Shown piece after piece: positions 32,147-41,599 of a stretch of 64,000 bases of DNA (positions are counted from its first letter, which is position 1; every line of letters starts with the position of its first letter). The notes under the pieces were generated by a model that did not search any database, was not told the DNA's origin, and was given only the letters and a program-made list of their open reading frames with translations. Both the position numbers and the translations under genes were made by a program. Source of the DNA: an uncultured Endomicrobiia bacterium (GTDB lineage: Bacteria > Elusimicrobiota > Endomicrobiia > DTEH01); contig CALDDQ010000004.1 of NCBI GenBank assembly GCA_937936785.1, positions 1-64,000 of the forward strand, read 5' to 3'.

Positions 32147-35100
32147 ATTAAACAAATAAAAAATATAATTATTTGTTTTTTATTGTTGTCTATAAAATTA
32201 TATTCAGCTTCTACTGCTACATTTAATAACGAATCACAGTTTATATATACAAACAATGTCTCAATAATAAGTTCTGGGACGACAAAAGTTTTACAATTAA
32301 ACAATCAATTTACAAAATTAAATTTATTATCTTTCCCGTCTAAAAGATTTTCTTACAGTATGTCATTCTCGTCAACAACCAATAGTATTTTTCTTTTTGC
32401 AGGTAAAGAAGGTTTAAATTATAAAAGTGATTCATGGAAATTTGATTGTGCAACTAATAACTGGACACAAGTTTTTCCTTCAACATTTCCTTCTGCTCGT
32501 GCTGGGCATTGTGTGGTTAATGTTGGAGGTGATAAATTTATAATTTTTGGTGGGGTCAATAATATAGATGGTTATTTAAATGACACATATTTTTATTCTT
32601 TAGTTCAGACAAGTTTTACTAAAATTATAACTTCAATTACACCGGATAAAAGAGCATATTTTGGTTCTTGTTATGCAAGTGATTATGATAGATTATACAT
32701 TTTTGGTGGTCAAGGTAGTGAAGGAAATTATTTTAACGATTTGTGGTATTTTGATGTAAAAAGTAGTTCATGGGTATGTGTAGGATCTACAACTACAGTT
32801 AATAAACTTTCAGAACATAAAATTGTTTATGTCCCAAATAAAAGAAGTATGTATTTATTTGGTGGAAAAATTGATGGGTCTAATATTAATTATAGTTCTG
32901 CTGTGTGGAAATATAATATTGAAGAGTCAAGTTTTAGTTTAGTAGGTTTTATGCCGTTTGGTGGAATAACTAATTTTGGGATAACATATTTTGAAAATTT
33001 AGATAAAATTTTAATTTTGTTTGGAGAAAAAAGGTATAGCCCTATTGAATTTTTAGAAGATTTATATTTTTATGATATAACAACAACTTCATTTACAAAG
33101 AATCTTCAACCATATTTAAATCTTCCATCAAAAAGAAAAAATTTTGATATTGTGTCTACAACATATTCTGTTATAATGTATGGTGGTTATGATGGTTTGG
33201 AATATTCAGACACATATATATACAAATATTCTTATTCGGGAGAGTTTATTACACAAAGTTATTATCCTTCAATTATAAATCCGACAAATTTTGGGTATAA
33301 AAAAATAAACTATTTTCCACCAGAGCAACTTTCTGGTGTAGATATCAAATTTCAAATTGCGTATTCTACAAGTCCATTTGGTCCTTTTAGTAATTTTTTA
33401 GGTCCTACAGATTCGCAGTCAAGTTATTATCAGTTTGATACTGCTATAAGTACAACCAATAATAACAAATATATTATGATCAAAGGATTTCTTTCTACTT
33501 CTAAAATTCCAAATAACCCATATTTTAACCCTTTAAATTTAATATACAATTTTGTACCATACAAACCTGCACTTATGTATCCTCAGAACACTTCTTCAAC
33601 AAATACTGTAACTGTAGAATTGTCATGGACAGCCGGGTCTGATCCAGAAATAAATGATACTGAATTTGTATATAAATTACAAATTTCTCGAACTACAGAT
33701 TTTAGTTTTTTAGTATATGAACAGGAAGTTAGCACTAATTATAAAAAAGTTCCTTCTCTTTCTACTGGCAAATATTATTGGCGAGTTGCTACAAAAGATT
33801 TTTATGATTATGGTGAATTTTCAAATTATTATGAGTTAGAGATTGATACTACAGCACCAAATAGACCATATAGTTTTTCTGCTAAAACTGGACCTAACAA
33901 TGGCGAAATTGTTGTTTCATTACGAATTTCAGGTGATGACGGTGATTTTGGTTTATTTAACGGGTTTGTTGTGGTAGGATTTTCTTCAACAACAATTATT
34001 GATACAGAAGAAAAGTTTAACAATGCAACTTTAGTTGAAATAGGTGTTGCAAACAAGAGTCCTTCTTCTGAATTTAGTACTATTGTAAGAGGATTACTTA
34101 ATGATACTACATATTATTTAAACATAAAACTAAAAGATGATGCAGGAAATTTGTCTGAAATTTCAACTTCAGCAGTTTCTGCTTTGACAAACTTTACTCC
34201 AAAGGTAAGTATGATATATCCAATTTCTTTCACTACATTGTCTGGTAATGTAACATTTAGTTGGATATATTCAGATTATAATGAAACAGATACACATAAT
34301 TTTTCATTAATGATTTCTTCTGATGATTTAGTTTATACTAACATTGTGTCAAACTTGCCAAATTTTACTACTACATATTTATGGAATTCGTTTTTGGTAA
34401 AAAACAGTACTTATTATATAAAAATAATTTGTCGTGATAATAAAGGGTTGGAAGGGTATGAGATAATAAATAATATAGAAATTAAAAATGACAATTTACC
34501 GCCACAAATAATTTCTTGGGTTTTTCCAAAACAGAATGATGTTTTATCAAAAAAAGTTACAATCTATTGGGAGATGTATGACCCAAATTTTCAAGATACT
34601 CACAAATACAAATTATATATTTCTACAGACAATAATGTGTTTAGTTTAGTAGAAGAAATTTTTTATGATACAACATTTTATATCCTTGACACTACTAAAT
34701 ATATGAATTCACCAAATTATAGACTAAAACTTTGGGTAACAGATGGTGAATATTATTCCGAACTTGTTTCAGAACAGTTTTCTATAATAAATCAAAATGT
34801 TGCTCCATCAAAACCTGAACTTGTTTTTCCAAAAAATAATTCGTTCATTTCTGTTCTTAAAATAAAATTTTTATGGGAAAAATCAATTGACGAAAACGAA
34901 GGTGATATAATAGTTTATGATTTTTATTTATCAACAGCACCTAACGGTGAACCATATTTTGTTTCAAAAACTTCTATTACAAAAACAGAGTATGAAATTT
35001 TTTATCCTGCAATATCTGAACGAAAAACATATTATTGGTATATAAAATCCAGGGATCAGTTCGGTTTAATAACACAATCTGAAATTTATAAATTTACAAC

Positions 35101-35884
35101 ATACGAAAAAAATAAAACTATTACATCAGATTATCAGGTATATGTAGAATTGTTAGATGGTTTGACTGAGAATGTTTTTATTTTTGCAGAAAAAATTTGT
35201 GATGATAAAAGACAATTAAAATCAATTTCTGTTGCAGATAGTAAGGATAAATTAAATAGATTGATAAAAATTATACCTTATGAAGTTTATAAAATAACTC
35301 TTTATGATGCAGATTTTAATGAGTTACAACAAGAGTTAAGATATAAATTAATATTTAGTGTTGATACTAAGAAATATACTAATATAGTTCCTATTAAAAC
35401 ACTAAAAATTTCACGGTTAGATGAAAAAAGAAATGAGTGGGTATTTACAGAATATTCTCAAAAATCAGAACAAAGACCTATACTAAATTTGGCCAATGAT
35501 TTTAATATCACAACACAATCAAACAAATTTGGTATTTATACAGTTTTAGCAAGAAATACAGTTGAACAACCAGTATCTAATATAAGAATATATCCTAATC
35601 CGTGCAACATAAATTTAGAACAGATAAAAATTGAGTATGTGTTGACTGAAAATGTAGATGTCAAAATACAAATTTTTACTCTTTCAGGTGGAATGGTTAA
35701 AGAGATGTTTTATTTTGCTGGTATTTCAGGGATATCTTCAGGAGTACCGGAGGGAAGTTTGAACGAAATTTTTTGGGATGGAAAAAATGATAAAGGTATG
35801 AAAGTTGCTAATGGGATGTATATATGTAAAATGTTTTTTGGTGATAAAGTTGAACAAAGATATATTGGAATTGTAAAAAAGTAA
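32147..35884 (+). CDS. Giant exported Kelch/FN3 surface protein with FlgD/T9SS-like C-terminal domain; likely ATT start
   Basis: 1245 residues if begun at ATT 32147; the track start (TTG 32183) cuts the signal peptide. From ATT the frame gives a basic n-region (KQIK), a hydrophobic core ('NIIICFLLLSI') and a cleavage-like 'LYSA', with 'aaagga' about 9 nt upstream. The protein then has about six Kelch-type repeats ('IIFGGVNN', 'LYIFGGQGS', 'MYLFGGK'; residues 60-360), four to five FN3-like domains (about 450-1030), and a C-terminal domain with 'IYPNPCN' and 'WDGKNDKGMKVANGMYICKM' typical of FlgD-like/T9SS sorting tails. It is a probable surface adhesin or sensor. Confidence 0.82.
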   Translation: MKQIKNIIICFLLLSIKLYSASTATFNNESQFIYTNNVSIISSGTTKVLQLNNQFTKLNLLSFPSKRFSYSMSFSSTTNSIFLFAGKEGLNYKSDSWKFDCATNNWTQVFPSTFPSARAGHCVVNVGGDKFIIFGGVNNIDGYLNDTYFYSLVQTSFTKIITSITPDKRAYFGSCYASDYDRLYIFGGQGSEGNYFNDLWYFDVKSSSWVCVGSTTTVNKLSEHKIVYVPNKRSMYLFGGKIDGSNINYSSAVWKYNIEESSFSLVGFMPFGGITNFGITYFENLDKILILFGEKRYSPIEFLEDLYFYDITTTSFTKNLQPYLNLPSKRKNFDIVSTTYSVIMYGGYDGLEYSDTYIYKYSYSGEFITQSYYPSIINPTNFGYKKINYFPPEQLSGVDIKFQIAYSTSPFGPFSNFLGPTDSQSSYYQFDTAISTTNNNKYIMIKGFLSTSKIPNNPYFNPLNLIYNFVPYKPALMYPQNTSSTNTVTVELSWTAGSDPEINDTEFVYKLQISRTTDFSFLVYEQEVSTNYKKVPSLSTGKYYWRVATKDFYDYGEFSNYYELEIDTTAPNRPYSFSAKTGPNNGEIVVSLRISGDDGDFGLFNGFVVVGFSSTTIIDTEEKFNNATLVEIGVANKSPSSEFSTIVRGLLNDTTYYLNIKLKDDAGNLSEISTSAVSALTNFTPKVSMIYPISFTTLSGNVTFSWIYSDYNETDTHNFSLMISSDDLVYTNIVSNLPNFTTTYLWNSFLVKNSTYYIKIICRDNKGLEGYEIINNIEIKNDNLPPQIISWVFPKQNDVLSKKVTIYWEMYDPNFQDTHKYKLYISTDNNVFSLVEEIFYDTTFYILDTTKYMNSPNYRLKLWVTDGEYYSELVSEQFSIINQNVAPSKPELVFPKNNSFISVLKIKFLWEKSIDENEGDIIVYDFYLSTAPNGEPYFVSKTSITKTEYEIFYPAISERKTYYWYIKSRDQFGLITQSEIYKFTTYEKNKTITSDYQVYVELLDGLTENVFIFAEKICDDKRQLKSISVADSKDKLNRLIKIIPYEVYKITLYDADFNELQQELRYKLIFSVDTKKYTNIVPIKTLKISRLDEKRNEWVFTEYSQKSEQRPILNLANDFNITTQSNKFGIYTVLARNTVEQPVSNIRIYPNPCNINLEQIKIEYVLTENVDVKIQIFTLSGGMVKEMFYFAGISGISSGVPEGSLNEIFWDGKNDKGMKVANGMYICKMFFGDKVEQRYIGIVKK

Positions 35885-35926
35885 ATAAAGTTAACAAAAC
35901 TAATGTAATTGGGAGGAGAACATAAA

Positions 35927-36295
35927 ATGAAAAAAATATTCATAGCTGATGACGACAAAGATTTGATAGAAGTTATATCATACAAATTACAACAAGAAGG
36001 GTTTTTGGTAGAATCATCTTTAGACGGAAATACTGTTTTGGATAAAATTAATAAAATTTTGCCAGATTTGATGATTTTAGATATTATGTTACCTGGAATT
36101 GATGGTGTTACTTTGAGTAATAAATTAAAAGAAAATGAAAAGACAAAAAATATTCCAATAATAGTTTTAACAGGAAAAATTGGTGTTAAAGATCTTTTTT
36201 TTACTGAAGACCAAACTACAGTATCTGCATATTTTCAAAAACCAGTTTCATTATCAACTTTGTTAACTAAAATTAAAGAATTGCTTAAAGTATAA
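35927..36295 (+). CDS. Single-domain response regulator
   Basis: 122 residues from ATG 35927, with 'gggagga' about 11 nt upstream. The longer track frame begins at a TTG inside the spacer. Receiver motifs: 'FIADDDKD', phospho-Asp in 'DLMILDIMLPGIDG', Thr in 'IIVLTGKIG', Lys in 'YFQKPVS'. It lacks an output domain. It lies between the giant surface protein and the PorV-like gene, suggesting the surface module is tied to phosphosignalling. Confidence 0.9.
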   Translation: MKKIFIADDDKDLIEVISYKLQQEGFLVESSLDGNTVLDKINKILPDLMILDIMLPGIDGVTLSNKLKENEKTKNIPIIVLTGKIGVKDLFFTEDQTTVSAYFQKPVSLSTLLTKIKELLKV

Positions 36296-36308
36296 AATTT
36301 TTTAAAAA

Positions 36309-37805
36309 ATGAAGTTTTTATTATATAAGATTATGATTTGTATGATGGTTTTAACAGTAACTGATAATATTTTAGGATTTATTTTTAATCAATCAGAGAG
36401 TGGTTATGTTTGGGAAAATATTTTTTCTTTTCCAACACAAATTGAAGATATAGGGTTAGGAAATGTTAACAACTCATTAAAAAATAATTTTAATTGTATA
36501 AACATAAATCCAGCTTTAGGGTATGATATTTATTATAAACAAATAAGTATTTTATATTCACCATTGAGTTTTGGAAGTGATTTTTCAATTGTGAATTATT
36601 CTATGCCGGTAGAACTAAATAAATTAAAATTTCCTTTAAGTTTTCAGGTAGGCAAGATCGTTTCTGGAGAAGCAGAACGTGTTAATATTTTTGGTGAAAG
36701 TTATGGATACAAGTTTAGAGAAAATTTTTTGTTTAATACAATTGCTTTTGGTTATTACTTGCAGAAATATGATATAAATTTAGGTTTTGGAATAAAAAAT
36801 GTTTATCAAAATTTAGATGAGTATAGTGCTTATGGTACAAACTTAGATTTAGGTTTTGTTGGTGCTTTAAAAGATAATTATGTTTATGGAATAAGTTGGC
36901 TAAATATTTTTCCAATAAATTTTGGTACAGAGAATACTGTTTCTTTAATACGTTCTGGTATAAATTTTGAAGTTATAAAAAATTGGTTTTCTAAGATAGA
37001 ATTAGGTTTAGGAATTGATTTTGTTAACATTTATGATTTTAAATATTTATCTTTTAGGTGGGGGATAGGAGGTAAAATTAGTTTTTTTGAATTGCCGATA
37101 TCAATTACAGGTTCAGCAGGATATTATGGATTAGGGTTCGGAATAAATTTTATAAAAGATAACATAAACTTTGGTTATGGTATAAATTATAATTTATTGG
37201 GATTAAATCATAAATTTGGTATAACATATAAGTTTAATTTTTATCCTGAAGAATATATTTCCCGTCTACAATTACAAAGAGATTATATGGAACAATCAAA
37301 GAAAGATTTTTTGTCTATATTTGAACAACAGAATGTTGAAGCAAAAAAAAGAAAAGAAGAAAGTTTATTACAACAAAAAATTTTGTTAAAACTAATTCAG
37401 GCAAAAGAATTTTATGAAAACAAAAATTATCTTGAGACGAAAAAGATCTTGTTAGAAATTTTAAAGTTAGATTCTAATAATGAAGTTGCAAAAGAAATGT
37501 TAAAATCAGTAAATTTTTATTTAGATTCTAATACAATAAATAATTTATATATAGAAGCAAAAATTTTGTATGAAAAAAACAAATATTTAGAGTCTATTAA
37601 CAAATTAAACAAAATCCTTGAACTTGATGAACAAAATGTTAATGCAAAAATTTTGTTAAGATTATGTTTAGCACAACAATGTATTAATTTAAAAAAGTTT
37701 AAAGAAGCAAAATCTGAACTTTTTGAAGTGTTAAAACTGGATTTGAACAACGAAATTGCAACTGAACTATTAAAAAAAGTGGAAACTTTATTAGAACTTG
37801 AATAA
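36309..37805 (+). CDS. PorV/UPF0164-like outer-membrane barrel protein with C-terminal TPR repeats
   Basis: A 498-residue protein with an N-terminal hydrophobic signal (about residues 1-24). Residues 30-315 alternate aromatic/glycine beta strands with an N-terminal 'FPTQIEDIGLGNVNNSL' and 'NINPALGY', which recall PorV/PorQ family proteins of type IX secretion. The last 150 residues are TPR-like helices with repeated 'LLEILKLDSNNEVAKEMLK' and 'LNKILELDEQNVNAKILL' units. No strong Shine-Dalgarno is seen. It probably forms an outer-membrane barrel with a periplasmic TPR arm. The family call is from pattern only. Confidence 0.68.
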   Translation: MKFLLYKIMICMMVLTVTDNILGFIFNQSESGYVWENIFSFPTQIEDIGLGNVNNSLKNNFNCININPALGYDIYYKQISILYSPLSFGSDFSIVNYSMPVELNKLKFPLSFQVGKIVSGEAERVNIFGESYGYKFRENFLFNTIAFGYYLQKYDINLGFGIKNVYQNLDEYSAYGTNLDLGFVGALKDNYVYGISWLNIFPINFGTENTVSLIRSGINFEVIKNWFSKIELGLGIDFVNIYDFKYLSFRWGIGGKISFFELPISITGSAGYYGLGFGINFIKDNINFGYGINYNLLGLNHKFGITYKFNFYPEEYISRLQLQRDYMEQSKKDFLSIFEQQNVEAKKRKEESLLQQKILLKLIQAKEFYENKNYLETKKILLEILKLDSNNEVAKEMLKSVNFYLDSNTINNLYIEAKILYEKNKYLESINKLNKILELDEQNVNAKILLRLCLAQQCINLKKFKEAKSELFEVLKLDLNNEIATELLKKVETLLELE

Positions 37806-37819
37806 CAAAGAATATATAA

Positions 37820-39121
37820 ATGAAAAAAATATTTTTATTATTTTTTATAATTTCAAATACAATTTTTGCAGATAATAATATTAAAAAGCAAGATATTGAG
37901 TTATATTATAATGTTGCAGTAGAAAAATATGTTCAGAACGATTATGAAAAAACTATTGAATATATGGAAAAAATTTATTTGATATCTCAAGAACAAAAGT
38001 ATAAAAATTTTATAGTAAAAGTTTTATATGAAGCAGCAAATAAAGAATATATGATACGAAATTATTCAAAAGCTTTTGAATACCTAGAAAAGTCAAAAAA
38101 ATATACTCAAACTGATGAAAGAATTAATCAATTAAAAGTTGTTTTACAAGATCTGTTATCAAAACAACAACAAGAGGTTAAAATGTTAAAATCAAAATTT
38201 GTTTCAGAGCAAAAACCTGAAGAAAAAGTTTCAGATGATATTAAGAAAGAAACTAAATCTTTAGAAAAAAAAGTTGTTGCTAATCCAATCTCAGAAAAAG
38301 TAAAACCAGAAGTTGTGCCAGAAAAAGAAGAAAAAAATTTTTCAGTAAAGAATAATAAAAATATTTATGTTTGGATTATAATTATACAATTATTAATATT
38401 TTTAATACTAAGCACAATTATATTTTTTATAAAATTAACCAATCAAAAACTAAATAATACAATAAAAAATTATGAGATAAAAATTTCGTTGCTTGAAAAA
38501 GAAAAGATAAAATTACAACAAACTAATTTAGATTTGTTATCTAAAGTTGAAAAATATAAAGAAAATGAAGATTTATATAAAAAAAATTTAGATGATTATA
38601 AAAATGAGATAAAAGAAAAAATGGAACAGATAAATTTGTTACAGAAACAGTTAATTGATCTTACCTCAAAACCAAAAATGGTTTCATATGGAATAGATAA
38701 TTTTCTACAAAAAAAACATAAAGAAATTATAGGGTATATTACTGAAAATCCAAAAGAAGAACAATCAGAGTTTGATATTGAAGCATCAAGAAGTAGAATT
38801 GCTTTAATGTTAAAAAATTTATACGAACTAAATCCTTCTAAAGCGTTAGAATCTATTGTTAATTTAGCTACAAACAAGAATCCTATGATTAGGATAAATA
38901 TTGTGCAAGGGCTAATAGAAATTGCTACGGAAGAAACATTTAATATATTGTTAAATTTGTATTCGGATCCGGATGAAAGGGTAAGAAGAGAAGTTATAAA
39001 ACGTTTATGGATATTGAAACAAAAAATTGATAATAATGCAATTGTTTTAAATGATAATATAAAAAGTAAAGTAATAGAAATTGTTCAATATGAAAAAAGA
39101 AAAGGTGAATGGATATTTTAG
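37820..39121 (+). CDS. Exported TPR / single-TM / coiled-coil / HEAT-repeat protein
   Basis: A 433-residue protein with a signal peptide ('FLLFFIISNTIFA'), TPR-like helices (about 30-120), a charged linker, a transmembrane helix (about 182-206, 'VWIIIIQLLIFLILS'), a long coiled coil (210-285), and a C-terminal HEAT-like pair ('NPMIRINIVQGLIEIATEE', 'DPDERVRREVIKRLWIL'). With a signal and one membrane span, its TPR part is likely periplasmic and its HEAT part cytoplasmic. It follows the PorV-like gene by 14 bp, so it may link the outer-membrane component to the cytoplasm. Function unknown. Confidence 0.7.
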   Translation: MKKIFLLFFIISNTIFADNNIKKQDIELYYNVAVEKYVQNDYEKTIEYMEKIYLISQEQKYKNFIVKVLYEAANKEYMIRNYSKAFEYLEKSKKYTQTDERINQLKVVLQDLLSKQQQEVKMLKSKFVSEQKPEEKVSDDIKKETKSLEKKVVANPISEKVKPEVVPEKEEKNFSVKNNKNIYVWIIIIQLLIFLILSTIIFFIKLTNQKLNNTIKNYEIKISLLEKEKIKLQQTNLDLLSKVEKYKENEDLYKKNLDDYKNEIKEKMEQINLLQKQLIDLTSKPKMVSYGIDNFLQKKHKEIIGYITENPKEEQSEFDIEASRSRIALMLKNLYELNPSKALESIVNLATNKNPMIRINIVQGLIEIATEETFNILLNLYSDPDERVRREVIKRLWILKQKIDNNAIVLNDNIKSKVIEIVQYEKRKGEWIF

Positions 39122-39143
39122 TTATTAAATTAGTTAATTATAC

Positions 39144-40643
39144 TTAATGTTCTTCAAAAGAAAACACAGTAAAGACGTACAATTCAGTTTTAGGATCTTT
39201 CCATGCATTAGGTCCAAGTCCTGCTTTCCCGTAACATAGTTCAGACAAAAATAACTCTTTTTTTGGTAGTTGTTGCCAAACTTGTGGTAAAAAAAGACCT
39301 GAATTAAATCCGCGTCTTACCACTACACCGTGAATATTTTCTTTAATTTCTTGTACAGAAGAAATTTTTTTCATAGGGGAAAGAATTGAGATTTCAATTC
39401 TTGTTTTTTCTAATTCTTGTTTTGTTAAAGGTGAAAATCTGGGATCTTCTGTTGCTGCTGCAATAGACATATTTATTACAGCCTGGTATAACGGTTCTTT
39501 AGATACTGTTGTGCCTATACAACCACGTAATTGATTATTTTTGTTTAAAGTAACAAAAACAGCTGCCGGTTGAAGAAGTTCTGGATCTGTAGTTTTAAAA
39601 TCTAAAATTTTTTTTGTAGTAAGATATTCATTAATTGTTTTTCGTGCTAAGTTTAGTAAAACTTTTTGGTTTTGTTCTGAAATTGTAAATTCATTTTTTT
39701 TAGTATCCATTTGTATGTTCTCCTTTGAAATATTTTTTTTAATTAAAGCAATAGACGCGTATCCTACTACACGCGATTTGTCGCCGTAAGTTGGTATATT
39801 ACCAGAGTTTGAATAATTTAAAAGTTTAACTTCGTTTCCAGACAAAAGTTGTGTTAACAATAAAGTTATTCCGACAGCAGTTTCTGCACATATAGCACAG
39901 GCAAAATTGTCAATAGGTTGTTTTTGTATTTTTGGTAATTCTTGGTAGAATTTTATCGGGTCAAAAGTTTTTATTAAATCAATTGTTTGATAATCAGCTT
40001 GTATCGCATCTGAATATTTTGGATAATGGGACAAATCCGTTGAACAAATTATTATTATAGGTCGTTTTGTAGGATAATTTTTTATTGTTTGGAAAAGATT
40101 TTGTGCAATTTGGTATGATTTTTTGTAATCGTAAGAACTGACCAAAATTGGTACAATGGTGAAATTAGAAAATATATGTTGCAAAAATGGTAGTTCAACT
40201 TCTAATGAATGTTCAGGAATATGAGGTTGAACTTCTGTAGTAAAAATATTTTTATAATTAGCAAGCTGGGAAATAAAATTTTTTTCTAATTCAACTTCAC
40301 CAAAAGGTGTTTTAAAATTACTTTTTGTATAAACAGAAGGTTTTTCTAAAAAATAATAATGTGATTGTCCAATTAAAATAATTATAGGATTATCTAAATT
40401 GTATAATGACAAATATTTAAATCCATAAGCAGCTACTTGCCCAGAAAACATATATCCTGCATGAGGAACTATTAATCCCAGTATTTGTCCTTCTACAGTT
40501 TGTTCTAAATTTACTCTGGATAAGTAAAAATCTATAACCTTAGATAACTCGTGCTTGTTAGAAGGATAAAACTGTCCTGAAACAGCAGGTTCTCTGCACA
40601 TAAGTTCACTTAAAAATAAAAAAATTAGTAAGATAAAATTCAT
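39144..40643 (-). CDS. MEMO1-AMMECR1 fusion (AmmeMemoRadiSam system proteins B and A)
   Basis: 499 residues from ATG 40643; the track start at 40667 is a TTG with no better support. After a hydrophobic leader ('MNFILLIFLFLSEL'), residues 25-300 match MEMO1: 'AVSGQFYPSN', 'IVPHAGYMFSGQVAAYG', 'EHSLEVELPFLQ', 'STDLSHYPKYSDA', 'CAICAET'. Residues 325-499 match AMMECR1: 'LRGCIGTT' and 'AAATEDPRFSPL'. Their radical SAM partner is at 44508-45512. The system is widespread in prokaryotes but has no settled function. The N-terminal hydrophobic leader is unusual and suggests export or anchoring. Confidence 0.92.
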   Translation of the reverse strand: MNFILLIFLFLSELMCREPAVSGQFYPSNKHELSKVIDFYLSRVNLEQTVEGQILGLIVPHAGYMFSGQVAAYGFKYLSLYNLDNPIIILIGQSHYYFLEKPSVYTKSNFKTPFGEVELEKNFISQLANYKNIFTTEVQPHIPEHSLEVELPFLQHIFSNFTIVPILVSSYDYKKSYQIAQNLFQTIKNYPTKRPIIIICSTDLSHYPKYSDAIQADYQTIDLIKTFDPIKFYQELPKIQKQPIDNFACAICAETAVGITLLLTQLLSGNEVKLLNYSNSGNIPTYGDKSRVVGYASIALIKKNISKENIQMDTKKNEFTISEQNQKVLLNLARKTINEYLTTKKILDFKTTDPELLQPAAVFVTLNKNNQLRGCIGTTVSKEPLYQAVINMSIAAATEDPRFSPLTKQELEKTRIEISILSPMKKISSVQEIKENIHGVVVRRGFNSGLFLPQVWQQLPKKELFLSELCYGKAGLGPNAWKDPKTELYVFTVFSFEEH

Positions 40644-40724
40644 TATTTTAGATATATAAAAAAACAATTAAAATTTCTATAATAAGTTTGAATTTTTATA
40701 AAAAAATGTAGTATAAAGAACATT

Positions 40725-41216
40725 ATGAATTTTATTTTTATGTTTACAAACTTTATTTTTACTATATTGTCAAGGATATGGTTTTTGTTATTTAACCATT
40801 TAATAAATGTTCCATTGACACTCATATTAGGAGTAGGAAAATATTTTGCCTTTGTTCTCGCAGTAATAATAAATCAGATACAGATATTTTTTTATTATAA
40901 AGTTTTAGAAGATACTAAGTTAGGCACAAAATTTAAATGGTTAATAAATAGAAAAATAAAGTTAAACAGTGAGAAAGTGTTTAAATTATCCACAGAAAAA
41001 CATTTTAGCAAATATTTTACAATTTCAATATTAGCTTTGTTGCCAATATATTTTGGTGGCATATTTTTTGCAGTTTTTTATGCGCATTCGTTAAAAGTTG
41101 AAAAAGTAAAATCGTATATATTTTTGTCAATAGGAAGTTTGTTAGGTTGTGCATTTTGGACTATAGGTTTGGTGAATATTGGCACTTATATTGGGCGAAT
41201 TTTTAAAATCTGGTAA
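40725..41216 (+). CDS. Small multi-pass membrane protein, possibly small multidrug export-like
   Basis: A 163-residue protein with about four hydrophobic helices. The C-terminal 'LALLPIYFGGIFFAVFYAHS' followed by 'KSYIFLSIGSLLGCAFWTIG' loosely resembles the small multidrug export family (PF06695). The middle is basic. It is divergent from the MEMO1-AMMECR1 gene; a TTGAAT-N18-TATAAA promoter-like sequence (40688-40717) lies just before its ATG. Function is unknown and the family call tentative. Confidence 0.55.
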   Translation: MNFIFMFTNFIFTILSRIWFLLFNHLINVPLTLILGVGKYFAFVLAVIINQIQIFFYYKVLEDTKLGTKFKWLINRKIKLNSEKVFKLSTEKHFSKYFTISILALLPIYFGGIFFAVFYAHSLKVEKVKSYIFLSIGSLLGCAFWTIGLVNIGTYIGRIFKIW

Positions 41217-41466
41217 TGTTAAAAAACAAGTTAAAGATATATTTTTCTAAAATATTATAAATTAAATGTTTCGATTATGTATTATATAAAGATAAAAGTT
41301 TCAAATTTAATTTTTGTCGGATATCTTAGATTAAAATGATTTAATTTTGTTAAAAAAACTTTCAATTATGTTTAATAAACAAAAATAGTGTTTTTATATG
41401 ACAAAACTAATGATGATTAGTTTGTGCAATTGGATAAATAGAAAAATTATAACAGTTTCTATTTTT

Positions 41467-41541
41467 TGGTCGGGGTGACAGGACTTGAACCTGCGACCAC
41501 TCGCACCCCAAACGAGTGCCCTACCCCTGGGCTACACCCCG
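41467..41541 (-). tRNA. trnP: tRNA-Pro (anticodon GGG), CCA encoded
   Basis: Minus strand. The acceptor CGGGGTG pairs with CACCCCG, the D arm is GCCC/GGGC, the anticodon stem CTCGT/GCGAG (one T-G pair) holds loop TTGGGGT so the anticodon reads GGG, and the T arm is GCAGG-TTCAAGT-CCTGT. The discriminator A is followed by an encoded CCA (41467-41469), unlike the other tRNAs here. The 253 bp upstream on the plus strand (41217-41466) are non-coding and AT-rich. Confidence 0.9.
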
Positions 41542-41599
41542 ACAAAAAATAAGTTGTGTATAAAAATGTAACTTTTAAAAATTTACAATAATATAAAAG

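Noticed and set aside
41398-41478. Short ORF (26 codons) upstream of tRNA-Pro
   Set aside because: It runs into the tRNA gene on the other strand, has no ribosome site and no recognisable sequence.
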